Assembly: GCA_039881045.1 (NCBI GenBank)
Contig: JAYWVB010000090.1
Span: forward strand, 1-64,000
DNA from: Chaetomium olivaceum
Lineage: Eukaryota; Ascomycota; Sordariomycetes; Sordariales; Chaetomiaceae
Length of the DNA: 64,000 nucleotides
Reading direction: 5' to 3'
Both the position numbers and the translations under genes were made by a program. How positions within the stretch are numbered: the first letter of the stretch is position 1; each line of letters starts with the position of its first letter. The notes below the pieces were generated by a model. That model saw only the letters and a program-made list of their open reading frames with translations. It was not told the DNA's origin and did no database searches. Below, one piece after another: positions 10,475-22,447 of the stretch.

Positions 10475-11855
10475 AATTCCTCAACTCATCCCCTCAACAC
10501 CATGACTCCGTCGTCCGTCTGTGTCGATGGACTTGTTGGCGGGGCCCAACAGCCAAGTCTCCGTCCTCAATGGCATGGTGCCGAGATTACCACTGGAACG
10601 TCACATCGACTTCACTAGCCTTTGAACTAGACTGCCCTACCGGTCGCATCGCGCAGCCCCACGGGACAGCCCTACGGCCTGCTGAGCCTCAAGCATGGCT
10701 CTTGTGTTTAATGGGGTCTGTCCATCGAGTCACACTGTGCGCTTCCGATTGTAAACAGGCTGAAGAGACAACTTAGTATGGATATGACTACAAATTTCGT
10801 TGGTGGATATAGTACTGTAAGTGCAGGCAAACAATACATATTTGCAGAATTGACAGTGCGGATATTTGGCATATTTCGATCTTGAAAAGATACACTTTGT
10901 TGAGGCTGTTGCGAAGTTTAAGCCGCGGCTCATACCAATTCAGGGGTTTTGGATGTGCCCAATGCAGGGTTTTCGTCACGCCGCTGCGACTGCTACTACG
11001 TCGAGGTTGCATTATTGAGCAATGTGCTCGACAGGAACGAGTGCAGACACGTGCTAGGCACATCAAGCCCGCGGGGAAAGGATGCCAAAAAAAAAGGTCG
11101 TGTAGAGCGTAGCATTGGGCTCCGCGAGCGGGAAGCATGTCCGGCGCGGCGGCAAAAGGAAGGGAAAAGGAAACGGGCGCATTGGACTTTTATCACTAAG
11201 GCATCTTAGGGGCACGGTCAGCCCTACCCACCAATTACGCAAACAGCCAATTCTCCCCGGCTTGGTATCTAGGCTCCGGGCTCGTGTGCTGCTATCACAG
11301 TCCCTCGTCCTCAACACGACCGTCCCCTGAAGACGTTACGAGCTTACCGGTGCGCTGCCAATGCCACTGGAGTGTGGCTATCGCGCTACCCGCTTCTCGT
11401 ATTCACAGGGTTGATGGTAGGCACTCGGATTAGGCACTCAATCCTCGATATGCAGGGAGCAAGTGAGCGGATGACCGAACGAGTTTGACTTCGGTGATCT
11501 CAAGCATTGGCATTGAGCTGAATACCATCCTGCCTCGGCATCCTTCTTCCAGCGAAACAAAAGGGTATAAGCGTAAAGCTAGGCACGACAAAAATGAAGG
11601 AAAGGAGTAGAAACCTCGACACGCTGCACCTCATGATGACCGAACCCAAACTGAAACACACAAACCATGGACGGCCGCCTCCGCCCGCGAAGCGCCAGGC
11701 TCCACGGGACGGGGCACGAACCATCTGCATCCCCTCCGTTATTCTTCACCCATAGCACTCCATCCCTTCCAATATCCCATCCCATATCCACCACCCATCC
11801 ACCCACCCACCACTCCAAAGGGTCATTCATAGGAGCGAGTAGTGATGAGTCACTA
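10475..11855. other. Intergenic, no gene recognised
   Basis: Several overlapping short open frames occur on both strands, none with a recognisable family or splice structure. The stretch holds the chitinase promoter side and the 3' side of the Asn/Gly-rich membrane protein gene. Confidence 0.5.
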
Positions 11856-12043
11856 CTAACCCGTCCTCGCCCCAGCCCCCAACCCACCACCACCACCGCC
11901 GCCAACAACCTCCTCCACCCTCCTCGGCCTCTCCTCATCATCCATCATCATCCCAAAGCTCTGCTCCCTCGGCGGGTTATGTACCCCCGGAATCCCCGGA
12001 TCCCCCGGCACCTGCACCTGCACCTGTGTACCGCCATCCGCTG

Positions 12044-14405
12044 CTACGCCCTCCCCAGCCGCACCCACCACCGCCTCAGTAACTCCCACTCCTCGCTGCT
12101 GCACCCTCTTAATCCGCCCCGTCTGCTGGTCAACCACGACGTGACGCTGCGGAACCGCGCGGGCTGGTCCTCGCTGGTCTCGGTGTAGACTGTCTCGCGC
12201 CGGCCACGGGTGCCGCTGGTGCTGCTGCTGGCGGTGCTGTCCTGACGTGTGGGGGGGTTCGTTGGACCGATTGCTGCTGCTGCTGCTGCTGCTGCTGCTG
12301 GGGGTGTTGATGTTGATGTTGGGTGTGCTGGGTGTGTTGGGCCCTGCGGGTGGGACATCCAGGAGAAGCGGGCTGTGTATTGCTGCTGTTGCTGCGGATG
12401 TTGGTGTTGGGGGTGATGTTGTTGGGGGCTGTTGGTGGGCGATGAGCCGGGCACGGCGGTGGACGCGGGAGCGGTGATCAGCGGGTCTCGGACGATGATG
12501 TCGCCGTCTCCGAAGCCGGAGGAGAGAGAGGAGACTTCGCTGATGGTCCGGCTGGGCTGGCGGTAGAGGGGGTTGTAGGGAGCGGGGAACTGTTGGGCGA
12601 GAAGGGGTTGGTTGTAGTACGAGGCTGGCGAGACCCCGGAGTGCATGGGGCTTGCGGTGCTCTCGGGTGTCATTATGGCGCCGAAGTGAGCCGCGTTCGT
12701 GGAACTGAAGGACCCTTGGGGTTGGTGCGAGTATGCCGCCGGTATGTTGGTCATAAGTGTGATGTGGGGGCGGTTGGCGGCCGTGTAGGTATCTCGAGAA
12801 TTGGGTGGTGGCTGGTACATGAGGCCGGACTGCGTCGAGCCATGTCCCGGGAGTATCATAACCTCGGGGGTACTTTGGGGCCACGGTTGTTGTGGGGGCT
12901 GCTGAGTTTGCACCTTCTCCGGCTCATAGAAGGCCTCCCTGATGCAAGACTCACGCTACCCGTCTTCTCGCGGTAACTGGGTGGCGCGGATCGGCTTGTT
13001 GTCGAGTCCTCCAGGTTTCGCCAGCCCCGTCGCCCAAAAAATGGAAACCTGGAAGTAACCTTCCTCGAAAGTCCGCCGCCGCCACCCCCAGCTTTGCCGG
13101 CTCTTTTCGACTTCTTCATTGTCCGCCAAACCATCCAGGTAATAAAGCAGACGAGAATGAAGCCACCTGATATCGTTGTTAGCCTCCCGAAACCAGAACC
13201 ACTGGGGCACTGATGCTCATCATACCTATTGAACCAACCGAGATCAGAATACGTTCGGCGGTTGGGTCCATACCAGACTGTGCCAACTCAAGTCGGTTAC
13301 CCGCACTATCCTCGCCACCGCCGTTGCCATTCGCAATATCATTGTCCATCGGGCCTCCGGTTGGGGGAGGGCTGGGCAGTGTCGTTGGTAGAGGCCCGGA
13401 AACGGGCGGCGGCACAGCCTCGACACGCTCGGTTGATCCAGAGCCTGCCACATCGCTGACTGGTATTATGGGGATGAACTGGGTAACAGTCGGATCCGCC
13501 TGCTTTCAGTGTTAGAGTGTTGTGGCCAAGTAGGATAGGGGCGTGCTTACCTCGGCGGTTGGGTCCCCGGTTATAGCAGACTGCAGTAAGATCACGCCTT
13601 GGTTGAACTCGCTCGATACTTCTGTTGCCGGGGCAGACTCGGTCGCGGACGGGATAGGTTCGGGGGGTGGAGTTGGTTGCGGTAATTCCGCTGGTGCTCC
13701 TGATGCTGATTCTGATGTCGGCTCTGGTGGTGCCGATCCCGAATCCGATGTTGGTTGGGGTGGTTCCGAAGGTGGCTCTGATGATTGCGGTGTTTCAGCG
13801 GGGCTGGATTCTGAGCTGGTATTGCCGTCTCCATCATTGCCATCCCTATCTCCCCCAAAGCCGCCCCCTCCCCTATTGTTCCCTCTCCCGCGGTCGCCAT
13901 CGCCGAAACGGTTGCCGAAGCCAAAACCATTCCCGCCTCTGCCGTTGCCGTCGCCAAATCTGTTTCTACCCCTATCATTGCCGTCCCCATCGTTATCGTT
14001 GTCACCATTGCCGTTACCAAAGCGGTTCCCACCCCCGTCCCTGCCATTGCCATTGACAAAGCGGTTACCAAAGCCGTTGCCGTTACCGTTGACGTTACCA
14101 TTGCCGAAGCCGTCGCCCCCGCCCTCGCCATTATCGTCGCCTTTGTTGTTGTTTCCGCCCCGGAAAAAGCCACCGCCTCGCCCTCCCCCGTTATTGTCGT
14201 CGTTATTATCGTCACCGCCACTGCCACCGCCACTGCCACCGCCACTGCCACCGTTGTTGTTGCCAAAACGACCTCGCCCGCCATCGTTTCCGCTGTCACC
14301 CCCATTATCTTGCCGCCGAGATGGATTGATTCTTCGCAATAGCTTGGGTCCGCCGCTCAACCATCTTCGTCCGGTGGCCCCTGAGGGGTTGTTTAGTGGT
14401 GCCAT
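12044..14405 (-). CDS. Single-pass membrane protein with Asn/Gly-rich ectodomain (732 aa as read)
   Basis: Exons: 14405-13551, 13499-13226, 13166-12955, 12901-12044. The first 190 residues are very rich in Gly, Asn, Asp and Arg (repeats such as GNGNGFGNRF). A Pro/Ser/Glu/Thr-rich stalk follows, then one transmembrane segment (around SVGSIGGFILVCFITWMVW) followed by a basic KKSKR stop-transfer signal and a Pro/Gln/Ser-rich cytoplasmic tail with a polyalanine run. The plan resembles fungal cell-surface sensors, but there is no WSC or other named domain and no clear signal peptide. Near 12134 the frame appears to shift by one base: the alternative frame continues to 11856 with an Arg/Gln-rich segment and EQSFGMMMDDEE, which looks like the intended C-terminus. 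As read here the protein instead ends at 12044 with a Trp/Arg-rich tail. Confidence 0.6.
12269..12299. repeat. CTG trinucleotide repeat, about 9-10 units
   Basis: An uninterrupted run of CTG lies in the last exon of the Asn/Gly-rich membrane protein. On the coding strand it gives the polyalanine tract. Such runs are prone to length change without altering the frame. Confidence 0.85.
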
Positions 14406-16077
14406 TCCCTGTCCTTCTGACCTGGCATCCTCGGGTCATCCGTACAATAAGCACAGCCGACGTGTTATGATATCCGGGGTTCTGGTATTCTGGGTATATC
14501 ATGGGCTGAGACTGGTGTATCCCCGGTTCAGGTGTGCCGTCGATATTATGTGATAGCTGTGGCCGAGTGGATGACTTGGAAGTGGAAACGGTATTACAAG
14601 AATAAATAATGTAGAAAAAAAAAACAAAAATTGAAGACAGAAAGAAGCCAGAAGAAGAGCGGGTAGCCGGCCCCGTGAAGTGAATAGAAGGAGGGAAGAA
14701 GACAGCATGAAGGAAGAAAAGCCGTTACAAGGGACAAGTCCCGGCCGCCCAGACCTTGCTCGAGCTAGTCAAGTTGCCGAGCAGATGCATGAATTGATGG
14801 GCCCAAGCTCCCGCCAGCGAGTGCATCAGGGGATCGGATGACTGAGGGAGCCGCAAGGGAAGAGACAGGGGTAAACTGTGTATGCAATTTGCCATCCCTC
14901 CGGGACTGGATCCGCGAGCTGGAGACGCCTCACGGATCTCGGATCCGAGTATCAATCGTCCAGGGGCGGGGGATCACCCCCATGGGAGAGGATGGACGCC
15001 CATGATGTCTTGGCACAACTTTTGGGGACGAGTCTGACGTGAATTCCAAACCGGATTGGGGTTAGATGGGAATATCTCAGGCTTTCCCAAGTATTCCTTT
15101 CCGTCTTTCCATCGCAAACTGCGGCAGGTATTGGATGGATCGGATCACTGGTGATGGGAATGCTGAGCATCTCTCTGATTTAGTGAGACTTCATCAGTGA
15201 GACTTCATCAGCTGCACCCCCTAATTGCCAAGGCTCGTTAACAACGTTTGTAAGACGATTAGACGAGGAACCAAGTTTGGCAGGCGGCCGCATGTGCATG
15301 CAGTGCAGCTGCGGAAGCGCACAGGCCGAGGCCAATTGTGACGGTTGAGAAAAACCACCAGAGTGCGGTACAGGGGCCAGGGGGTTCAACGTCTCAGCAT
15401 GGGAATGACGTTTCAGCCGCGCAAAGGCGAGGCATGAGGGGCGCGCTGAGAAGCGCGGTTGCAATGGGTTTGCCGGCTCAGATAGGCGAAGTCACAACCG
15501 CTCATTCGGAGACAGATTTATGAATCTGGTGCCCGCAATGAAAGGGGCCTCTGCCTGTTTGCCCGCTACGGCGCTACCCGCTTAGTTTCGTCGTGCTGTT
15601 GTCGCAAGCCCATCCCGATCTGAGCCCAGACGCCGACTCGCGTGCCGCCGTGTGCCGATGACGGCGCCGCTTGCTTATCTGCCGTCGAGTCACCTGCCTG
15701 CTTCCGCATTTAACAGGAGACGGTATGGGGGAGATCAGTCAAGTTCGCAGTTGGTCAATTCGGAATGTGCCGGGAAACCGGCACTCGATCTTCTCGGAAG
15801 AACGGTGCCTCGGACGCTGAGGCCATAATTTCTCTAGATCATCGCATGTGGGACAGGCCGCGATACGAATAATTAGGTATGTAGATTACATACATTCCAT
15901 ACCTTAGTACCCGGGCAGTTAGCGACAGAGCGAAATTCAAGTGTGCCTGAACCGAACTCAAAAAGCTGGCGACGTCAATTGACGGTACCTTATCTAACCC
16001 AATACGGTTAGGCGCGCCCAGGCCTCCCACACTCCAGATAGAGACCACGAAACTTAAGGTAGGTTACAAGGCTCCCT
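14406..16077. other. Intergenic, no gene recognised
   Basis: Only short open frames without family features. A 15-base direct repeat occurs at about 15182-15211. The first few hundred bases are probably the promoter and leader of the Asn/Gly-rich membrane protein gene. Confidence 0.5.
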
Positions 16078-16297
16078 CTGGCCAAAAAAACCGATACACC
16101 AAAAACAAAGAAGACAAAATGTCAGAGATTTTGTTCCACTTCGTTTTCTTAACTTCGGGTTCAATTTGCCAAAAACGAAGACAAGAAGCCAGAGATTTTG
16201 TTCCACTTCGTTCTGTTAAGTTCGGGTCCGATTTGACCGAGGAATATCGCATCAAGACAGCTCTGTGTACTTTTGGTGTATCGGTTTTTTTGCCCAG
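16078..16297. mobile_element. MITE-like element, 220 bp with 27-bp terminal inverted repeats
   Basis: The ends 16078-16104 and 16271-16297 are inverted copies with one mismatch; the inner 22 bases (16083-16104 and 16271-16292) match perfectly and begin CAAAAAAACCGATAC. The interior holds an approximately 67-base tandem duplication (CAGAGATTTTGTTCCACTTC starting at 16123 and again at 16190). There is no coding capacity. I see no clear target-site duplication. Size and structure fit a non-autonomous DNA transposon. Confidence 0.75.
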
Positions 16298-16623
16298 CAG
16301 GATCAAGGTTAGTGGATTGATTGCCTCACTGGGAAATGTAGACATATCGGGAAAACACAGATGTAGATAAATTATCTAAAAAGGTGATAAGGCCGAAATT
16401 TGGTGGAATCACAAAGGCTGGGCTCTCTTTGGAGGGAGAGGTCTGGTACGAATAGGTATGTAACCAGCTCGGATGCTGCTCTTTGTGTGCCGACCTTTTT
16501 TGGACTGGGGGTGGGTGCCCCGGCGGAGCCCAACAGTCGAGCTAAGAGGTGATAGATATGGTTAGACCGGGGTGGAAGATGTAAGAGGCTGAGAGAAGAC
16601 TTACCGAGGACGGACAGATGTAG
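16298..16623. other. Spacer between the MITE and the Cys-rich gene
   Basis: No gene recognised. It probably includes the 3' untranslated part of the small Cys-rich gene to its right. Confidence 0.5.
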
Positions 16624-16970
16624 TTAAGCCTTCTTGGTCATATAAACCCAGCCGGTGATGGCAATGGCAAGTATGGGACAAACAAGAACAACGAAGAGGG
16701 GGTTGCTCATTCTGCAACCATTTCCACAGCAACAGAACTGTGGAATGTAGCAGTCGCAGCAGTCTGCGGCACCGCAATGACAGCAGCGGATACTGTCATT
16801 GTGGGTCGTGGGCTGGACCCAAGCCCAGTGGCCCGAGTCGTGTCGCCAAGCGGCCGCTGCTCGGCCCGTGCCGCCATTGACCGACCACCAGGCTCGAGGT
16901 CGACGAGCTCAATGGGTTCCGACATCTTGGAGTACGGCGGAGGAGGTCGTTGATCGACGGACTGCTTCAT
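16624..16970 (-). CDS. Putative small Cys-rich tail-anchored membrane protein, structure unresolved
   Basis: An ATG at 16970 with good context opens a Pro-rich N-terminus (QRPPPPYSK) that stays open to 16707. In another frame the same DNA encodes a dense cysteine cluster (CCHCGAADCCDCY, then FCCCGNGC) followed directly by one hydrophobic segment (FVVLVCPILAIAITGWVY) and a KK tail, with a stop at 16624-16626. Cys-rich cluster plus terminal anchor is the plan of small fungal CYSTM-like proteins. Joining the two needs an intron or a one-base shift that I could not place with good splice signals. The cluster is built on TGC repeats, so part of the cysteine density could be a frame artefact, but the membrane segment after it argues for a real protein. 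Confidence 0.4.
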
Positions 16971-17224
16971 TTCGACAGGTCAGTTGAAACGCGATGGTTG
17001 ACAGGAGCGCAATGAGATGAGATGTCGATGTTGACACTGCGTGGGTATGGAAAGCTCGAGGCGGCTCGATTGGGAAATCGACTTACAAGGCACGACTGGT
17101 TCATTCCGGTGCACCAGAAAGATGGTCTGTCCCAATGCGGCTTAATGCCATTGCCCGCCGCACTGCGCCTCTTTTTTCTCCTCGGCTGAGCCGACTGTTT
17201 TGTGCTACTGAAATATGAATATGT
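16971..17224. other. Upstream region of the Cys-rich gene
   Basis: No gene recognised; probable promoter and leader of the minus-strand gene ending at 16624. Confidence 0.4.
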
Positions 17225-17530
17225 CAAATGAGAGCTGCCAATCGCTCCTCTGAGAACTCTGGAGGAAGACCATAGTAAATGAAATGAAGTGTTCCTTCTT
17301 CGCTTCCTCAATGTACATTGTACATCTCAGAAACTCATCACTGAAGCTTCGCTTCAATAAGTGGTGCGAAAGGCCGGCAAGCAATATTGTATGGTAGTAT
17401 CGTCGTATTGTATGGTATGTATAGATTACCTATGTATATGTACATGTATTATTGAAGCGAAGAAACGCTTCGTTTCATTTACGGGCCAAATTACCGAGTT
17501 CTTAGAGGAGTGATTGGATGCCACAGGTCT
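17225..17530. repeat. Imperfect inverted-repeat element, about 300 bp
   Basis: The left part (from about 17225, with CCAATCGCTCCTCTGAGAAC) matches the reverse complement of the right part (around 17500-17520, CCAATCACTCCTCTAAGAAC). Further in, TAAATGAAATGAAGTG near 17275 pairs with the reverse complement of the segment near 17465-17480. Many differences are C/T or G/A, which fits RIP on an old palindromic or MITE-like element. A further short copy of the GCTTCGCTTCA word occurs at 17585. Confidence 0.5.
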
Positions 17531-20047
17531 GCGTGTTTAATCGTACATAATTCTGCATGAGGGTGGCGTTGTGGTTAATACAGCAGCTTCGCTTCACCCT
17601 TACTGTGAGCTACGAAAGCAGTATGGCATAGTCAGATACTTGTTTTCAAGTTCGCAGTTACTTTCAATCGGGTTATTGACAATACTCAATATCCTGGTTC
17701 TCGATCTGCTCGTCCGTCTCTCATCGGACCCGTTCAATTTCCCCTCACCGCGACCCATGCTTCGCGCCCGGGTACGAATACATCTATATGTATGTTCACA
17801 CAGTTCCATGTACTGCGTTATTTGTATGTAAGGCAGCTCCTTTGGCAGGGGCCCTGGTTTGAACTCGACAGTCCAGCATCCGTAAAAGGAAGACAATGTA
17901 ATGCCTAGAAGCACTCGTATAAACTGCCCTCGCCCAGCCCTTCTTTTCCTGAGAAGATAGACGGTTTTGCCGTCGAGCTGGAGATTTCGACAAGGACCTC
18001 GGTCTTGAAGTTACGGGCTAACGAAAATTCAGGGATTGGGGGCTGTACATTCTGTACTTCGTACGCCAATCCCTAAAGGCGGCCCAAGCCCCGGCTACGA
18101 AGGAACTTTTTCCAGTCCCTCACCTCAGGTTGTTCAGCACGATTTCAACTCTCGATTTACTGACAGCCAACGTCAGCAATGGCGCTGGGCGCCTACGGCG
18201 AAGTCGGACCTGGCAGACTCGGTAGTGCGACTTGTTATTTGTCAGGGCGGCGAGTGACGACGGACAACCGTGGGCTACGCAAGAGTGATTGAACCCCCAA
18301 TCAGCGAATCAATGGATGAGAACAGCCAAGCCTGAATGTGGTGGTTTGTTCCTGTGGCTACGGGTCCTGAACCGTCCTGTGCAAATAGGGGATTTTCCTG
18401 GGTACGTACCTGAACCCGCAAAACTCCAAGCCAATAACGAACTCCGAACGCCATGCTAATGCTTGCCCAACATCCAACTCCGTGCTGATGGTGTCAGTGG
18501 CTAAGACTCTAGACTTATAGCTATGCCCCATCCTGCCCAGACTGCGGACCGATGCCGGTGAGATGCTGATGTACATAGTGTAGACGATCTGACGTTGACA
18601 CGACTGCTGGGTGAAATGGTCGCATTTCCATGCGGGTCCGATCCCAGCCGATCCTTCATGCGCGATCAAAGGGAGATGCAGATTGATGGGACGTTAGGGC
18701 GACTTTCAACTTTCGGTTCCGACATGAAAGATGAAACCGGAACATGCCTCGCATCCGGAACTTTAGGCGCATTTAGCGGGGGTTTTGATGGTTGGTACAG
18801 TACATGTACCGAGATACCTCGAGGAACGTGCAACCATTGGAGGTGGTCTTCTAGCAGTATGGGTCATCCAGAAGCAGTTCCGACCGTAGCGACGCCCACC
18901 TGGGTATCAATGGATGGTATGTAGACAGAAACTGAAGTCCGTTGATGTTGCAAGCATCAATCAGCTTCGATACTGTTTTGACATGCACTCGCAGCGACTC
19001 TTTGTCCACTCAGGCCGCATCAACCATCCTGCGCCTACATGCAATGCAGTAACTACACAGCCCGGAGTAATCCGGACTCGAGGATACGCAATCGATCGGC
19101 GCCGGGGCTTCGGGCCTCGGCAGGCTCGGGACCGGGCCGGGGTACTCCCGGGTCTGTGCGTCCTCCGGAGCACATCGGCTTCTGCCTGGCTGTCCTGAAC
19201 GCCCGTGCCAGACAGTTGGACTTTGTCGCACAACGCATGTGATGACGAGATTGCCGGTCACGCCCGAGTATCGTAAAAAGCCGGGATGGTCATCCAAGCC
19301 GGGGACCCGGAAAGACAGCATGGCACAGCTGAATGTGATCTGACTGTGTTAGGAGTCTGACAGCAAGGGAAGGGATACAGGCCGGCAAAGCGTAGGAGCC
19401 CAGGGTTTGTTTGCGGACTGCAAAGCATTTGGATGCCGGATTCCGTTTTTCGGACTCGAGTCAAGAGAAGAGGAAGGTACGGTTTCAAAAGATGGGACGT
19501 GGGGGTTCTCCACTGTTTAGCTCAAGACATTACCTAGTCGAGGTTTCCCCTTTTCTGTGCGCAGTTTGCCCCAATTGTAGCAGGGGAATAAAAAAATGAC
19601 TCTTTGTCGACTCCCGCGATCGGGGGTTTCAAAGCAGAACAAAACTTCTTAACCCTCAGTCCAGAATCCTGTCGTCATCCAGGCCAGGCCCTGTCACAGC
19701 CTTGGCAAGAGGCTGCGGTGGGGTGTCGTGGGGGCATCGTGGGTGTTTGAGTGGCTCTTGAGTGAGACACTAACAAAATCGGCCAATAGGATAAAAGTTG
19801 CAATGGTGGGATAAAAAAAAAGATGTGACGGGGCCAGGAAGCACCTGGGAGTCCCCACCAAGCAGCCTTATCTTAGTCACCCAATATCATTTTGCGCCGC
19901 TTTATCCCACTCAAAGTCCTGTGAAACTTTTCAACTCGCCCTCCTCCTCCCTCTCGAAGAGCATTGCCTTTTTGCGAACCAATACCCTCTATTACCTTTC
20001 CAGGCGTTGCCCGCCGTATCCCACATATCCTGCTCCCCCATTGAGCC
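17531..20047. other. Long intergenic region, no gene recognised
   Basis: About 2.5 kb with only short, overlapping open frames on both strands and no family features. The last 250 bases are pyrimidine-rich and hold ATAAAAG-like elements near 19790, a plausible promoter and leader for the NADH dehydrogenase gene. Confidence 0.5.
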
Positions 20048-21849
20048 ATGGCGTCCACGTCCAGGGCTCTGAGCAAGCTCGCGGTCCCCCAGGGCGCCGT
20101 ATTGCTGCAACAATCGCGGGCTGCCCCTCGATTGCTGCTCCAGACATCGCGCCGGACTGTTGGCGCAAGGCCCGTCTTTGGAAGCACACAAGGACCCGTT
20201 TCCCAGCACTTCCGGCGCAGTGTTTCCAGCGATGCCGCCCCCGGCCCCCGGCCCAAGAAGTCGCGGTTCCGGGTCTTGAGATGGACTTGGCGGCTCGGAT
20301 ATCTCTCGGCCATCGCCGGCATCGGCTACATTGGCTACGGCGTGTACGAAGATAGGCACCCGGAGGACCAAATCGTGCCTGACCCGTCCAAGAAGACCCT
20401 CGTCATCCTCGGTACGTTGGGCTTTCCTGCGCCGCCCAGCGGTTTTCCAGTTTGCTGACATGTGCCGCAGGGACCGGCTGGGGCTCCGTCTCGCTGCTCA
20501 AGCGCCTCGACACCGAAAACTACAACGTCATCGTCATCTCGCCGCGCAACTACTTCCTCTTCACCCCCCTCCTCCCGTCATGCACAACCGGTACCATCGA
20601 GCACCGCTCCATCATGGAGCCGATAAGGACCATCCTCCGCCAGAAGAAGGCGAGCGTCCGGTTCTACGAGGCCGAGGCCAGCTCCATCGACCCCGACCGC
20701 AAGGTGGTGCGCATCTTTGACAACTCAGAAATTAGGGGTGACATTACCGAGACCGAGGTACCCTACGATATGTTAGTGATTGGCGTGGGCGCCGAGAACG
20801 CGACGTTCGGCATCCCCGGCGTGCGCGACCACTCGTGCTTCCTGAAGGAAATCGGCGACGCCCAGAGGATCCGCAAGAGGATTATGGACTGCGTTGAGAC
20901 GGCGGCCTTCAAGGATCAGTCGCCCGAGGAGGTCAACCGTCTCCTGCACATGGTCGTGGTCGGCGGCGGCCCGACCGGCGTCGAGTTTGCCGGCGAGCTG
21001 CAGGACTTCTTCGAGGAGGACATCAAGAAGCTGGTCCCGGAGATCGCGGACCGCTTCCGTGTGACGCTGATCGAAGCCCTCCCTAACGTCCTGCCCATGT
21101 TCTCCAAGCAGCTGATCGACTACACGGAGAGCACCTTCAAGGAGGAGAAGATCGACATCCACACCAAGACCATGGTCAAGAAGGTGACGGACAAGACGGT
21201 CGAGGCCGAGGTGACACGGCCCGACGGCAAGAAGGAGACCATCGTCTTCCCCTACGGCCTGCTCGTCTGGGCCACGGGCAACGCCGTGCGGCCCGTGATC
21301 AAGGACCTGATCTCGCGCATCCCCGCGCAGGCCAACTCGCGGCGCGGCCTCGCCGTGAACGAGTACCTCGTCGTGCAGGGCACGCGCGACATCTGGGCGG
21401 TCGGCGACTGCGCCGTGGCCGGGTACGCGCCCACGGCGCAGGTCGCTGGGCAGGAGGGCACCTTTCTGGCCCGCCTGTTCAACAACATGGCCAAGACGGA
21501 GGCCCTCGAGGGCAAGATCAGCGAGCTCAGCTCGTCCCTGAACCTGCAGCCGGGTAACTCGGCCGCCATCTCGCGCGAGATCGAGGGCTATGAGCGCCAG
21601 CTGCGCCGCATCAAGGACGCCAAGCCCTTCCACTACAGCCACCAGGGCAGTCTGGCCTACATCGGCAGCGACAAGGCCGTCGCCGACGTCACCTGGTTCA
21701 ACGGCAACGTTGCTGCTGCTGGCAGCCTGACCTACCTCTTCTGGCGCAGCGCCTACATCAGCATGTGCTTCAGCACCCGGAACCGTCTGTTGGTTATCAA
21801 CGACTGGTTCAAGTCCAAGGTGTTTGGCCGTGACCTCTCGCGCGAGTAA
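20048..21849 (+). CDS. nde: Alternative (type II) NADH dehydrogenase, mitochondrial, 580 aa
   Basis: Two exons, 20048-20411 and 20471-21849, joined in frame. This rotenone-insensitive single-subunit enzyme oxidises NADH and reduces ubiquinone without pumping protons. The N-terminus is basic and Ser/Ala/Arg-rich (mitochondrial presequence), followed by a membrane segment (YLSAIAGIGYIGYG) as in external fungal forms. Two Rossmann motifs are present: GTGWGS for FAD (split by the intron) and GGGPTGVEFAGEL for NADH. Further family motifs include NYFLFTPLLPS, the conserved ATG and GD segments (WATGNAVRP, WAVGDCA) and the C-terminal membrane-binding region ending RLLVINDWFKSKVFGRD. No EF-hand insertion is seen, so it is more like the calcium-independent type. 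Internal or external facing is inferred from the membrane segment only. Confidence 0.93.
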
Positions 21850-22447
21850 AGGAGATGGGTAAGGGGGCGAGTAAGGGTGGGGCGAGTGGGGGTCTTGTCT
21901 TGGCTTCCTTTTCCTGTTTATGGGGGTCATCTAGCATGCAGTGGGCGAGCCAGCCTGTTTTCTTTTTTCCAGATTTCCTTTGTCACCTGCGGCGGATGTT
22001 AACGGAGTCTCGGACTTGAAAAATAATTAGACCACGGGCTAGACTGGGTTCGGCAGGATAGACGAGGGCAATGATGATGGCGGGTTTGTTTGGGCACTGG
22101 TTTTATCCTTGTCTGTTGTATCAGTCTTGACATTATTGCCGTTTGTATCAGTTAGCTTTTCATGGGATGCGATGGGTCTTATACTGTAAACCAAGTAGTT
22201 GGACGGATATCCAGGTTGATTTTGCAATCTAAGAAGTACTTCGTACTGCAGTCGTTTCCCTTGGTGGTGAATTTGTGAGAGCAAGGTGCTATTGAGGGGT
22301 TAGGGTTTACTGTGACATCAGCATCGAAGAGCATCCACTTAAACAGAACTCACTTCAACAGAGCTCACTCTTCACTTCACTTCCATATCACTCACTCGGG
22401 CACTTGCCTCTTTCTCATTCTTTTTTTTCCCTCTACTCCACCTCAAA
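21850..22447. other. Intergenic, no gene recognised
   Basis: Contains the 3' region of the NADH dehydrogenase gene and the pyrimidine-rich leader of the DML1 gene. No further features seen. Confidence 0.5.

Noticed and set aside
13543..14553. Long plus-strand open frame rich in Pro/Leu/Ser
   Set aside because: Mirror of the Asn/Gly-rich coding sequence on the minus strand, which has introns and a membrane segment.
20773..21930. 385-codon minus-strand open frame
   Set aside because: Antisense shadow of the GC-rich NADH dehydrogenase exon.
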